Assembly (NCBI GenBank): GCA_017861355.1
Contig: JAGFXQ010000142.1
Span: 1-8,244 of the forward strand
Direction of reading: 5' to 3'
From: Bacillota bacterium
Lineage (GTDB): Bacteria; Bacillota; Clostridia; Lachnospirales; Lachnospiraceae
Length of the DNA stretch: 8,244 bases
The position numbers and the translations under genes are program-made. This document shows, piece by piece, positions 1 to 5,663 of this stretch. A model generated the notes under the pieces. It was not told the DNA's origin and searched no databases. It saw only the letters and a program-made list of their open reading frames with translations. Numbering within the stretch: the stretch's first letter is position 1; every line of letters begins with the position of its first letter.

Positions 1-441
1 AAGATTGTTAATTTCACCTTTTGCATTATACTGATAATCAAATACAGTTAAAAATGTTAAAAAAGGTAATGTTTTTCTTAGGATTTCTTTATTTATATAG
101 GAATAAACATATCCGCCGATCGCAATTGTTCTGATTTTCTCAGTATCATAACTTATGGTAATTGTTTCACCTGGATATATATATTGTCGAACTGATAAAT
201 AAGGATTGTTTCTTAAAATCTGCATTAATGATACATTATGCATTTCTGCTATGCTTTCCAATGTATCTCCTTCCATAATAGTATAATTAATTAAAGGGTA
301 GACAATAACAATAGTTTGCCCTACCACTAAATTCTCCGCATTCAGTATACCATTTTCCAATATCAGTCTATCTACCGGAACCTTATAAAGTTCTGCTATT
401 GATGATATGGTTTCACCAGGTTGAACAACATGTATTATCAT
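1..441 (-). CDS. LysM2 + GH18-type spore cortex/germination glycosidase, YaaH/SleL-like (partial, C-terminus outside window)
   Basis: This reading frame runs from ATG (439-441) to the window edge without a stop, giving 147 residues. Two LysM peptidoglycan-binding repeats are visible: residues about 2-47 (starts IHVVQPGETISSIAELYKV, with the usual N-x-L-x-x-G-Q end) and about 52-97 (YTIMEGDTLESIAEMHNVS). From about residue 105 the text IAIGGYVYSYINKEILRKT, then LPFLTFLTVFDYQY, resembles the opening strand of the GH18-like domain of YaaH/SleL N-acetylglucosaminidases, which act on cortex peptidoglycan during spore germination. The catalytic DxxDxDxE region is not in the window, so activity cannot be judged. 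There is no signal peptide, as is usual for spore proteins made in the mother cell. A weak AAGG lies about 9 bases upstream of the start. The gene diverges from the HD-GYP operon. The LysM call is firm; the GH18 subfamily is inferred from about 45 residues. Confidence 0.85.
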   Translation of the reverse strand, partial: MIIHVVQPGETISSIAELYKVPVDRLILENGILNAENLVVGQTIVIVYPLINYTIMEGDTLESIAEMHNVSLMQILRNNPYLSVRQYIYPGETITISYDTEKIRTIAIGGYVYSYINKEILRKTLPFLTFLTVFDYQYNAKGEINNL

Positions 442-517
442 TTATGGGTACCTTATTTTAATTTATATAAATATATATGTTTTTTTACGGGTAAAATGTC
501 TGAGCAAATGATTATTA

Positions 518-539
518 GTTGTGATTTAAAAATCACGAC
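518..539. promoter_or_regulatory. Near-perfect 22-bp inverted repeat, candidate operator
   Basis: The arms GTTGTGATTT and AAATCACGAC flank a two-base AA centre and differ from perfect symmetry at one G/T position. The element lies between the divergent LysM glycosidase and the HD-GYP operon, about 20 bp from the LytTR-type boxes. It has no T-tract, so a dimeric-regulator operator is more likely than a terminator. The binding protein is unknown. Confidence 0.4.
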
Positions 540-559
540 CTGTAACCTAATTTAAGTTT

Positions 560-591
560 TACGATTCATGCTGTAGGAGACACAATTCGTG
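560..591 (+). promoter_or_regulatory. Tandem LytTR-type binding boxes upstream of the HD-GYP operon (copy A)
   Basis: Two direct repeats, TACGATTCATG at 560 and CACAATTCGTG at 581, start 21 bp apart, which is two helical turns. The nine-base cores ACGATTCAT (561-569) and ACAATTCGT (582-590) match the published LytTR consensus [TA][AC][CA]GTTN[AG][TG] at about 7 and 8 of 9 positions. Imperfect direct repeats two turns apart are the usual arrangement of LytTR-domain sites. The same pair with the same spacing occurs at 4981-5012, next to the gene for a LytTR regulator. Binding by that regulator is inferred. Confidence 0.72.
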
Positions 592-598
592 CGGTAAA

Positions 599-630
599 CA
601 TTTTTTATCGGTAGAATTTGATATTATTAT
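599..630 (+). promoter_or_regulatory. Predicted activated promoter of the HD-GYP operon
   Basis: A TATTAT -10 element is at 622-627, with a second overlapping TATTAT at 625-630. With a 17-bp spacer the -35 would be CATTTT (599-604), a poor match that suggests the promoter needs an activator. The -10 begins 41 bp after the second LytTR-type box, exactly as in the promoter at 5020-5048. Transcription would start near 635, leaving a leader of about 110 nt before the ATG at 748. Confidence 0.6.
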
Positions 631-667
631 GTCGAAGATTAAAATAGAGATTCAAATTCTACTAGAA

Positions 668-700
668 AATGAGATGGTGTTCCATGACACCGACCTCATT
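668..700 (+). other. Leader hairpin in the 5' UTR of the HD-GYP operon
   Basis: AATGAG (668-673) pairs with CTCATT (695-700), and GGTGT (676-680) pairs with ACACC (687-691). An AT/GAC internal loop separates the two stems, and the terminal loop is TCCATG. No T-tract follows, so it is not an intrinsic terminator. It lies about 35 nt before the ribosome binding site and could affect mRNA stability or translation; its function is unknown. Confidence 0.35.
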
Positions 701-747
701 GGATTACAGAGAGAGCGGAACGCTTGTAAAGTTTGAAGGAGGGAATT

Positions 748-1587
748 ATGTTTAACTTAGAAGAGACTTATAATCAAGCAATAAGAATTTCGCATAGTAT
801 TGTGGAAGATATCAGGTTTGGCAGGGAATTATACTTAGAACCTGTAAAAACATGCTCCATTCAAATTTGTAAATATCTAAATTCTGATACGAATATATTA
901 ACATTACTAAACAGTGTTCAAGATAAAAACCCGTATATGTATTCCCATCCGGTTAATGTAGCTTTCATATCATTTGTCATTGGCAAGTGGCTGAATTTGG
1001 AGGAGGCTAATCTAATAAAACTGGTTTGTGCAGGGTTTTTACATGATATCGGGAAAGCAAAGATTAAGGATAGTCTATTAAATAAGTCTGATGCATTAAC
1101 AATAGATGAGAAGGAAAAAGTGATATCTCATCCGGTTATTAGCTATAAAATATTAAATAAAGTCAACGAATTCGATTCGGAAGTGTTACAAGGCGTTTTG
1201 TTTCATCATGAGAGAATGGATGGAACCGGTTATCCCTTGGGGCTAAAGGGAGAAAAAATCAATATGTTCGCTAAAATCATAGCAATTGCTGACACATTTG
1301 ATGCAATCACAGCAACCAAGTCATATTGCAAGAAGAAATCACCTTTAAAAGCGGTTGAGGAAATACAAGCAAACAGCTTCAACCAACTGGACCCATATAT
1401 TTGTCAGATTTTTGTAAATAATATTATCGACTACTATAGTGGTAGGGCGATTCGGTTAAGCAACGAACAAGTTGGTAATATAGTTTATATCAACCCAATA
1501 GAAATAACGAAACCATTAGTAAATTGCGAAAATGAATATCATGATTTGTCGGTAGAAAGAGACATTGAAGTAGTTGAGCTTCTTTAG
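748..1587 (+). CDS. HD-GYP domain protein, predicted c-di-GMP phosphodiesterase (short form)
   Basis: Predicted cytoplasmic 279-residue HD-GYP protein; the family hydrolyses cyclic di-GMP to pGpG or GMP using a metal centre. All signature positions are present: H67, HD at 99-100 with K103, H128, the HHERMDGTGYP motif at 153-163, and D182. A C-terminal segment after the HD fold (about 233-279, ending EYHDLSVERDIEVVELL) is shared with the next gene. The first 60 residues are helical, with no recognisable sensor, REC or membrane segment. ATG 748 is chosen because AGGAGG lies just upstream (737-742); an in-frame TTG at 733 would sit inside that ribosome binding site. The gene is first in an operon with its longer paralogue, behind LytTR-type boxes. 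Compared with that paralogue it lacks an N-terminal domain of about 60 residues. Phosphodiesterase activity is inferred from motifs. Confidence 0.92.
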   Translation: MFNLEETYNQAIRISHSIVEDIRFGRELYLEPVKTCSIQICKYLNSDTNILTLLNSVQDKNPYMYSHPVNVAFISFVIGKWLNLEEANLIKLVCAGFLHDIGKAKIKDSLLNKSDALTIDEKEKVISHPVISYKILNKVNEFDSEVLQGVLFHHERMDGTGYPLGLKGEKINMFAKIIAIADTFDAITATKSYCKKKSPLKAVEEIQANSFNQLDPYICQIFVNNIIDYYSGRAIRLSNEQVGNIVYINPIEITKPLVNCENEYHDLSVERDIEVVELL

Positions 1588-1698
1588 TACGATGGTGAGG
1601 GATTGAACATCTGCGCTGCTACCGAAGAGAAGACCAAAAGGCTACAGGCACTTCTGGAACAAGACAGAATAATTTACGAGTTATGGAGGACAAACTTT
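1588..1698 (+). other. Gap between the two HD-GYP genes, open in the downstream frame
   Basis: This 111-bp stretch has no terminator or clear promoter. It is open in the frame of the downstream gene from TTG 1603 and would add 32 mostly charged, helical residues (for example EEKTKRLQALLEQDRIIYEL). The TTG has only a poorly spaced GGTGAGG before it, whereas ATG 1699 has a strong site, so I treat the stretch as leader or remnant coding sequence. Confidence 0.4.
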
Positions 1699-2754
1699 AT
1701 GGACAAACTCTTTTTCAGCACATTGGAATGCCCCAATGGCTATGAGATTGCTGAGGATGTACTCAATAGCAGTGGCAGTTTGATTATGACCAAAAATACT
1801 ATTGTAAATGAAGATATAAGACAAAAGCTTCTTGCTTTCAAAGTGGACAGGATCGCGGTACGTGAAACAACAAAAATAGTCAATACCGATAATAATCCCA
1901 AAGCGGATATTATTGCATTTAAAAGAAAATACCAGAATAGTGTTAATTCTGTAAAGGAAATTATTAATGACCTTGCTGCAGGCAGAGGACTTGACAATGA
2001 AAAGATTACCGAGATATCCAGTTCACTTTATGAAAATATGTTCAGCAATATCGCTGTAACGGAATGTCTGAATAAGATAAAAATTGCTGATGAATATACC
2101 TATTCCCATAGTGTTAATGTTTCACTATATTCAATGCTTATTGGAAAGTGGCTTGACCTTCCGGAAAGCGAGATTAAGCTTCTAATGATTGCCGGTATTC
2201 TACATGATGTGGGAAAGTCAAAAATACCAATCGATATATTGAATAAAAGAGGACCTTTAACCAAAGAGGAGTTTGAAGTTATCAAGATGCATCCTTTACT
2301 CGGATATGAAATAATTAAGGATAACACAAGCATAAATAAGAAAGTGAAAGAAGCGGTATTGATGCATCATGAAAAGGAAAACGGAACGGGATACCCTTTT
2401 GGTATAAAAAGCGTAAATATCAGTAGCTTTGCAAAAATAATATCCATTGCGGATGCCTTTGATGCGCTGACATCGGAACGTGTTTACAAGAAGAGGCAGA
2501 CTCCGTTTGATACCTTCAGGGAATTTGAAAGGATAGGCATCGGTGAGGGTCAGTATGATCCCCTCATCCTTCTTAAATTCATACATAACATTTCACAATA
2601 TTATGTAGGGTCAAGGGTTATGATGAGTACAGGCAAATTTGGAGAAATTGTATATGTACCTCCGCATAATATATCAAATCCGGTGGTTAGGGTTGATGGT
2701 TCTTTTATAGACCTGTCTGCTCAAAGGGGTATGAAAATTATTGAGATGCTATAA
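1699..2754 (+). CDS. HD-GYP domain protein, predicted c-di-GMP phosphodiesterase (long form)
   Basis: Predicted cytoplasmic 351-residue protein. Residues 1-60 (MDKLFFSTLECPNGYEIAED, then a GSLIMTKNTIVNEDI stretch) match the small N-terminal domain common in clostridial HD-GYP proteins. A helical linker (about 70-125) leads to the HD-GYP domain: H137, HD at 169-170 with K173, H198, HHEKENGTGYP at 223-233, and D252. The motif has Asn228 where the consensus HHExxDGxGYP has Asp; the metal-binding residues are intact. The C-terminal tail GEIVYVPPHNISNPVVRVDG, then FIDLS, matches that of the upstream paralogue. ATG 1699 is chosen because GGAGGA (1685-1690) lies 8-9 bases upstream and the family's N-terminal domain begins there. 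The frame stays open back to a TTG at 1603, 32 codons earlier, so a longer form cannot be excluded. The gene follows its paralogue by 111 bp with no visible terminator between them, so cotranscription is likely. Confidence 0.9.
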   Translation: MDKLFFSTLECPNGYEIAEDVLNSSGSLIMTKNTIVNEDIRQKLLAFKVDRIAVRETTKIVNTDNNPKADIIAFKRKYQNSVNSVKEIINDLAAGRGLDNEKITEISSSLYENMFSNIAVTECLNKIKIADEYTYSHSVNVSLYSMLIGKWLDLPESEIKLLMIAGILHDVGKSKIPIDILNKRGPLTKEEFEVIKMHPLLGYEIIKDNTSINKKVKEAVLMHHEKENGTGYPFGIKSVNISSFAKIISIADAFDALTSERVYKKRQTPFDTFREFERIGIGEGQYDPLILLKFIHNISQYYVGSRVMMSTGKFGEIVYVPPHNISNPVVRVDGSFIDLSAQRGMKIIEML

Positions 2755-2815
2755 ATATAATAAAGAAGATAATAACATGCAACGCCGATTAGACCAAGTA
2801 TTATTGCCAGAAGTA

Positions 2816-2840
2816 AAGGGGCTGTTGAGAACAGCCCCTT
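2816..2840. terminator. Bidirectional intrinsic terminator between HD-GYP operon and kinase gene
   Basis: A perfect 11-bp stem, AAGGGGCTGTT (2816-2826) with AACAGCCCCTT (2830-2840), closes a GAG loop. It lies between the stop codons of two converging genes, at 2754 and 2856. The plus-strand flank (ACTATATCT) has few T residues; the minus-strand flank reads TTTACTTCT after the CCCC arm and is the better terminator tail. Confidence 0.75.
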
Positions 2841-2855
2841 ACTATATCTACGGAC

Positions 2856-4145
2856 TTACTTACCTAAGGGTAACATAAGCCTTAGAACAAATATTCCTCC
2901 TTCTGCTTCAAAGGAATATAATCCGCCATGACGCTCCACGATGGAAACCATACTCTTGATTCCGAAGCCGTGCCCAGCTTCTTTATTCCTTGATTTGGGC
3001 AATTCACCCTCCATTTCTATCTTTCCTACATAAGCATTTTCTGTTGAGATAATCAGTTTGTCACCATTGATTACCGCACGGATAAAGACCTTACGAAGTT
3101 TCTCATCCTCTATCTGTGCGGCTGCGGAAATGGCATTTTCCAATGCATTAGACAGTAAGGAACAAAGCTGAGTGTCGTTCACACTAATATGTTCCGGTAA
3201 TTTGATATCTGCGTGTAGGGCAACACACTCCTTTTTAGCCCGTGCTTCAAAGTTAGATAATATCAGATTGACGGTTTCATTTTCGCAATAACGTACCGGA
3301 GTCAGGGCATCGATATCGGCTTCTGTAGTGGCGAGATATTCATTGATTTTCTTGAGATCACCGTCAGCAGCAAATCCGCCTATCAGTGACAGGTGATGAC
3401 GCATATCGTGACGATAGATTGCGGTACCTTTTTGCATCTGTCTCATGGTGTCAAGCTCAATCTGAGCCTGTTGGAGTTGTGAGGCAAAGATATCTCTCTC
3501 TCGTTGTGCCACTTCCTGCTTACGAGATTCATTGTAATATTGAAGAACGAACACTAAGTAAAAAGTGCATATAACGGATGGAGTGAATTGTACTGCCTCA
3601 CGGGCACCGGAATACAGAAGATCGGTATAGACGGTAGTAGCGTAGTCAAACAAGTAGTATAAAAGAGGTACTGCTCCAAACAGCAGACAGGAGCGTGTGG
3701 AGCGCTCCATTAATTGTCTGACTGAGTCAGCAATATATTTTTTCAGGAAATAGTATACAACACAAACGGCAACAAAATAGCCGATATGATCAGCGATTTC
3801 GTTGCCAAAAACCGCTCCTACAACCGAACCCATCCAACGAGGAATCTGGCAGCATAGATAGGCTGTTAGCACACTGCCGATCGAAACCGACCATGGACGT
3901 TTGAAATATACGACGAGGAATAGGACTGATGGTAAGTGTGTAATGAAGGGGTATAATTGCATCGTGACTTGAAGCCCAAACATCCACCAGCTTATAACCT
4001 GAAGAAAAATAACTAAGGTACAAAAAAATACAGAGGCTACTTTACCGCTTCGTGAACGAAAAGCACCGGCAAAAAGAAGAGATACTGCCGTGCCAAATAT
4101 CATGGCTACACCGGAACGAAATAGAAGAAATAAGTTCTCAATCAC
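2856..4145 (-). CDS. GHKL-family membrane sensor histidine kinase (partner of LytTR regulator)
   Basis: Predicted 429-residue sensor kinase of the HPK10/AgrC-like class. The first 205 residues contain about six hydrophobic segments (around 7-28, 37-57, 67-82, 121-135, 153-168 and 188-204). A helical linker (about 205-240) leads to the phosphoacceptor motif YRHDMRHH, with predicted His246. The ATPase domain shows the N box LSNALENAIS (Asn333, Glu336, Asn337) and the G box GHGFGIKSM (391-399), typical of HATPase_c_5 proteins. Translation starts at GTG (4145-4143), which overlaps the TGA of the upstream regulator gene; GGAGGG (4153-4158) lies 7 bases before it. The overlap implies translational coupling. 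The signal is unknown. AgrC relatives often sense peptides, but no AgrB/AgrD-type genes are visible here. Confidence 0.92.
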   Translation of the reverse strand: MIENLFLLFRSGVAMIFGTAVSLLFAGAFRSRSGKVASVFFCTLVIFLQVISWWMFGLQVTMQLYPFITHLPSVLFLVVYFKRPWSVSIGSVLTAYLCCQIPRWMGSVVGAVFGNEIADHIGYFVAVCVVYYFLKKYIADSVRQLMERSTRSCLLFGAVPLLYYLFDYATTVYTDLLYSGAREAVQFTPSVICTFYLVFVLQYYNESRKQEVAQRERDIFASQLQQAQIELDTMRQMQKGTAIYRHDMRHHLSLIGGFAADGDLKKINEYLATTEADIDALTPVRYCENETVNLILSNFEARAKKECVALHADIKLPEHISVNDTQLCSLLSNALENAISAAAQIEDEKLRKVFIRAVINGDKLIISTENAYVGKIEMEGELPKSRNKEAGHGFGIKSMVSIVERHGGLYSFEAEGGIFVLRLMLPLGK

Positions 4146-4873
4146 AACCTATCCCTCCTTTCGGTTGGCGACAGCAGAAACCCCATATATGCTGCCTTAA
4201 CCTTCACAAAAGCATCTCTTGCTACCGGAACTGTTTTGCCGACAGTAGTAGCAAGACCATTTTTGTCAAGCTCAATTACCTGGCGCAGGTTAATCAGATA
4301 GGAGCGGTGAGGCTTTGTAAAACATGGGTCCGACAACAGCTTATCCTCGTAATCACCGAGGTATCCGTAAGCTTCCCGAACCTCGCCGTTTACTAGTATA
4401 AATTGTAACGTACGGTTTGTAACCTCAACATAAACGATTTGAGAAAAGAGCAGCTTAACGATACCACTGCCTGTTTTTAATGTCAGATAGGATTCCTCCT
4501 GAGTGAATCTTGTCAGTTGCTTATCCAGAGTCGGAAATACCTCATCCTTTCGTGCGGGCTTTATTATGTAGTCCTCGGCACCAACACGGTAGCTTTCCAC
4601 CGCAAATTCACGGGAGGATGTGAGAAAAATAATCGGTAGCTCACGATCCGACAGGCGAATCTCTCTGGCAGCCTCCATTCCGGAGAGGCCCGGCATAAGG
4701 ATATCCAGTATTAATATATCAAACCGTCTTGCTTTCATTGCCTCCAAAAGCTCAAGGGCACTATGAAAGGATTCATAGGTAACAGAACCTTCCCGTTCTC
4801 TGCGATAATCCTCCAAGAGCGAGGAGATACGGGAGAGTTCCACTAAGCTGTCATCACAAACTGCTATATGCAT
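4142..4873 (-). CDS. LytTR-family response regulator
   Basis: Predicted 243-residue DNA-binding response regulator. The receiver domain spans residues 1-120, with acidic pair Asp7/Asp8, phosphoacceptor Asp57 (DILILDILMPGLSG), Thr85 and Lys105 (YIIKPA). A LytTR domain follows at about 128-236 and includes the family hallmark FTKPHRSYLINL (185-196). LytTR proteins bind direct repeats about two helical turns apart, as found at 560-591 and 4981-5012. ATG 4873 is chosen because GGAGGA (4881-4886) precedes it by 7 bases and because the predicted transcription start near 4904 excludes an upstream TTG at 4906 that would add 11 residues. It is the first gene of an operon with the GHKL kinase and diverges from the LemA-like gene it probably controls. 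Confidence 0.94.
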   Translation of the reverse strand: MHIAVCDDSLVELSRISSLLEDYRREREGSVTYESFHSALELLEAMKARRFDILILDILMPGLSGMEAAREIRLSDRELPIIFLTSSREFAVESYRVGAEDYIIKPARKDEVFPTLDKQLTRFTQEESYLTLKTGSGIVKLLFSQIVYVEVTNRTLQFILVNGEVREAYGYLGDYEDKLLSDPCFTKPHRSYLINLRQVIELDKNGLATTVGKTVPVARDAFVKVKAAYMGFLLSPTERRDRL

Positions 4874-4910
4874 GTTCGTTTCCTCCGTAAAAGTATAATA
4901 AACCAAGACT

Positions 4911-4939
4911 ATTATAATATAAAATGCATGCGGTTACAA
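4911..4939 (-). promoter_or_regulatory. Sigma-A-type promoter of the response regulator-kinase operon
   Basis: On the minus strand, TTGTAA (4939-4934) is followed by a 17-bp spacer and a perfect TATAAT (4916-4911). Transcription would begin near 4904, about 30 nt before the ATG. A degenerate box containing GCATGCGGTT (4926-4935) covers the -35 end and part of the spacer. Confidence 0.75.
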
Positions 4940-4967
4940 GAATTTGGAATTGTAATTCATGTGGTTA
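4925..4967 (+). promoter_or_regulatory. Two additional degenerate LytTR-like boxes near the regulator's own promoter
   Basis: TGCATGCGGTTA (4925-4936) and TTCATGTGGTTA (4956-4967) share the CATGYGGTTA core and start 31 bp apart. They resemble the stronger boxes at 4981 and 5002, and their CATG cores at 4927, 4958, 4988 and 5009 form a phased series with steps of about 31, 30 and 21 bp. The first overlaps the regulator promoter. Autoregulation is inferred. Confidence 0.42.
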
Positions 4968-4980
4968 TTGGGTTTGTTTT

Positions 4981-5012
4981 TACGATTCATGCGGTAGGAG
5001 ATACGGTTCATG
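4981..5012 (+). promoter_or_regulatory. Tandem LytTR-type binding boxes upstream of the LemA-like gene (copy B)
   Basis: TACGATTCATG at 4981 and TACGGTTCATG at 5002 are near-identical direct repeats starting 21 bp apart. Their cores ACGATTCAT and ACGGTTCAT match the LytTR consensus at about 7 and 8 of 9 positions. The site lies between the divergent LytTR regulator gene and the 5093 gene. It matches the pair at 560-591 in sequence and spacing, and the similarity continues through the adjoining promoter. Confidence 0.78.
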
Positions 5013-5019
5013 CGATAAA

Positions 5020-5048
5020 CAGTTTTTGGGAATAAAATCTGATATTAT
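5020..5048 (+). promoter_or_regulatory. Predicted activated promoter of the LemA-like/zinc-ribbon pair
   Basis: TATTAT at 5043-5048 forms the -10. The -35 position 17 bp upstream is CAGTTT (5020-5025), a poor match, as expected of an activator-dependent promoter. The -10 begins 41 bp after the start of the second LytTR-type box, the same distance as in the HD-GYP promoter. Confidence 0.62.
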
Positions 5049-5092
5049 TACGATATAAGATCCTGATTCAGAAAGGAAAGCGAGGGATATTT

Positions 5093-5419
5093 ATGATAGT
5101 AGCCACGCTGGGATGGTTGGTTGCGGGAATTTTTGTGATGGCATTTGTTGCATTGTGGTTTACAGTGAGTTATCGGGAATTATCCGTAAAGCGTAAGAGT
5201 CTTGATGCGATCAACGAACAGGTGCAAATACACCGCAGATTATATATGCAGGAGCGCGGTGGTGAAAATGATGAAGCAGCGCAAAAAGTATTAGAGAATA
5301 AACTCATGGTCTATCGCGAGGTGGAAAAGGACTATAATGTTCTGTTAGGAAAATTGATGAACCGCATTCCATCTCATTTTATGGGATTTCACCCAGCAGG
5401 AAAGGAGCGGGGGGTATGA
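5093..5419 (+). CDS. Small LemA-like membrane-anchored helical protein
   Basis: This 108-residue protein has one N-terminal membrane segment (about 4-26, LGWLVAGIFVMAFVALWF). A charged, mostly helical remainder of about 80 residues is probably cytoplasmic. The layout resembles LemA proteins, which have an N-terminal membrane helix followed by a helical bundle. The C-terminal pattern, a YN pair followed 17 residues later by GFxP (YNVLLGKLMNRIPSHFMGFHP, at about 82-102), lines up without gaps with my recollection of the end of LemA family members. At 108 residues it is much shorter than a typical LemA of about 180-200, so it would be a miniature or diverged relative. Its molecular function is unknown. 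GAGG (5082-5085) precedes the ATG by 7 bases. Its stop overlaps the start of the zinc-ribbon gene. The membrane anchor is well supported; the LemA link is an inference from pattern. Confidence 0.8.
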   Translation: MIVATLGWLVAGIFVMAFVALWFTVSYRELSVKRKSLDAINEQVQIHRRLYMQERGGENDEAAQKVLENKLMVYREVEKDYNVLLGKLMNRIPSHFMGFHPAGKERGV

Positions 5420-5574
5420 TTTACTATTGTGAAAATTGTGGCTTTTTATTCTGCCGTATGGGAGAAATAAAGGCATGTCCGTCCTGTGAGGTGAATCATA
5501 TCCGTATTGCTAACAGTGAGGAAACCTCCAAATTGCAGGAGATTCTGGAAGATAGAAATAAGTGTAGAGTTTGA
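5416..5574 (+). CDS. 52-residue zinc-ribbon protein, hypothetical
   Basis: This short gene overlaps the preceding one by four bases (ATGA at 5416-5419), which indicates translational coupling, and GGAG (5404-5407) precedes it. The product starts MIYYCENCGFLF and has two CxxC knuckles, Cys5/Cys8 and Cys21/Cys24 (CENC and CPSC), spaced as in rubredoxin-like or zinc-ribbon folds. A short helical tail of about 25 residues contains one more Cys (Cys50). It probably binds one zinc (or iron) ion and acts in the cytoplasm beside the membrane-anchored partner. I do not recognise a named family. Because the two genes are coupled, share a LytTR-type promoter and end at one terminator, the products may act together, for example as a membrane protein and an accessory subunit. 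That role is inferred. Confidence 0.82.
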   Translation: MIYYCENCGFLFCRMGEIKACPSCEVNHIRIANSEETSKLQEILEDRNKCRV

Positions 5575-5587
5575 GGGATAAATAGAG

Positions 5588-5629
5588 ATTAGCAAAAAAG
5601 CTCAATGCAAATTGAGCTTTTTTGCTAAT
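5588..5629. terminator. Strong bidirectional intrinsic terminator
   Basis: A 19-bp perfect stem (5588-5606 with 5611-5629) closes a four-base GCAA loop. The core arms are AAAAAAGCTCAAT and ATTGAGCTTTTTT, so either strand gives a GC-containing stem ending in a run of T. It lies between the converging zinc-ribbon gene (stop at 5574) and the beta-propeller gene (stop at 5664) and can serve both. Confidence 0.92.
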
Positions 5630-5663
5630 TTAAAACCGAAAGCTGGCGCAATCGGCCATTGAA

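Noticed and set aside
471..479. CATATATAT as a sporulation sigma-factor -10 for the LysM gene
   Set aside because: It fits only loosely, and no acceptable -35 was found at the right distance, so it was not listed as a feature.
560..591. Short direct repeats considered as a CRISPR fragment or attachment-site repeat
   Set aside because: There are only two units of about 11 bases, and the spacing, promoter position and second copy at 4981 fit a transcription-factor site.
668..700. Leader hairpin as an intrinsic terminator or attenuator
   Set aside because: The sequence after the stem is GGATTACAG, with no T-tract.
635..747. c-di-GMP riboswitch in the HD-GYP leader
   Set aside because: The leader is short, and I could not find a GEMM-like two-helix arrangement; only one simple hairpin is visible.
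1740..2586. Several minus-strand open frames within the second HD-GYP gene
   Set aside because: They are antisense to a gene with complete family motifs, and their products have no recognisable features.
4052..4396. Plus-strand open frame of 114 codons across the regulator-kinase junction
   Set aside because: It lies antisense to two clearly recognised genes, has no domain pattern or good ribosome site, and is best explained as a shadow of their coding strand.
2856..4873. Complete Agr-type quorum-sensing locus
   Set aside because: The kinase and regulator are AgrC/AgrA-like in class, but no AgrB peptidase or AgrD propeptide gene is visible nearby; the adjacent small proteins are a TM helical protein and a zinc ribbon.
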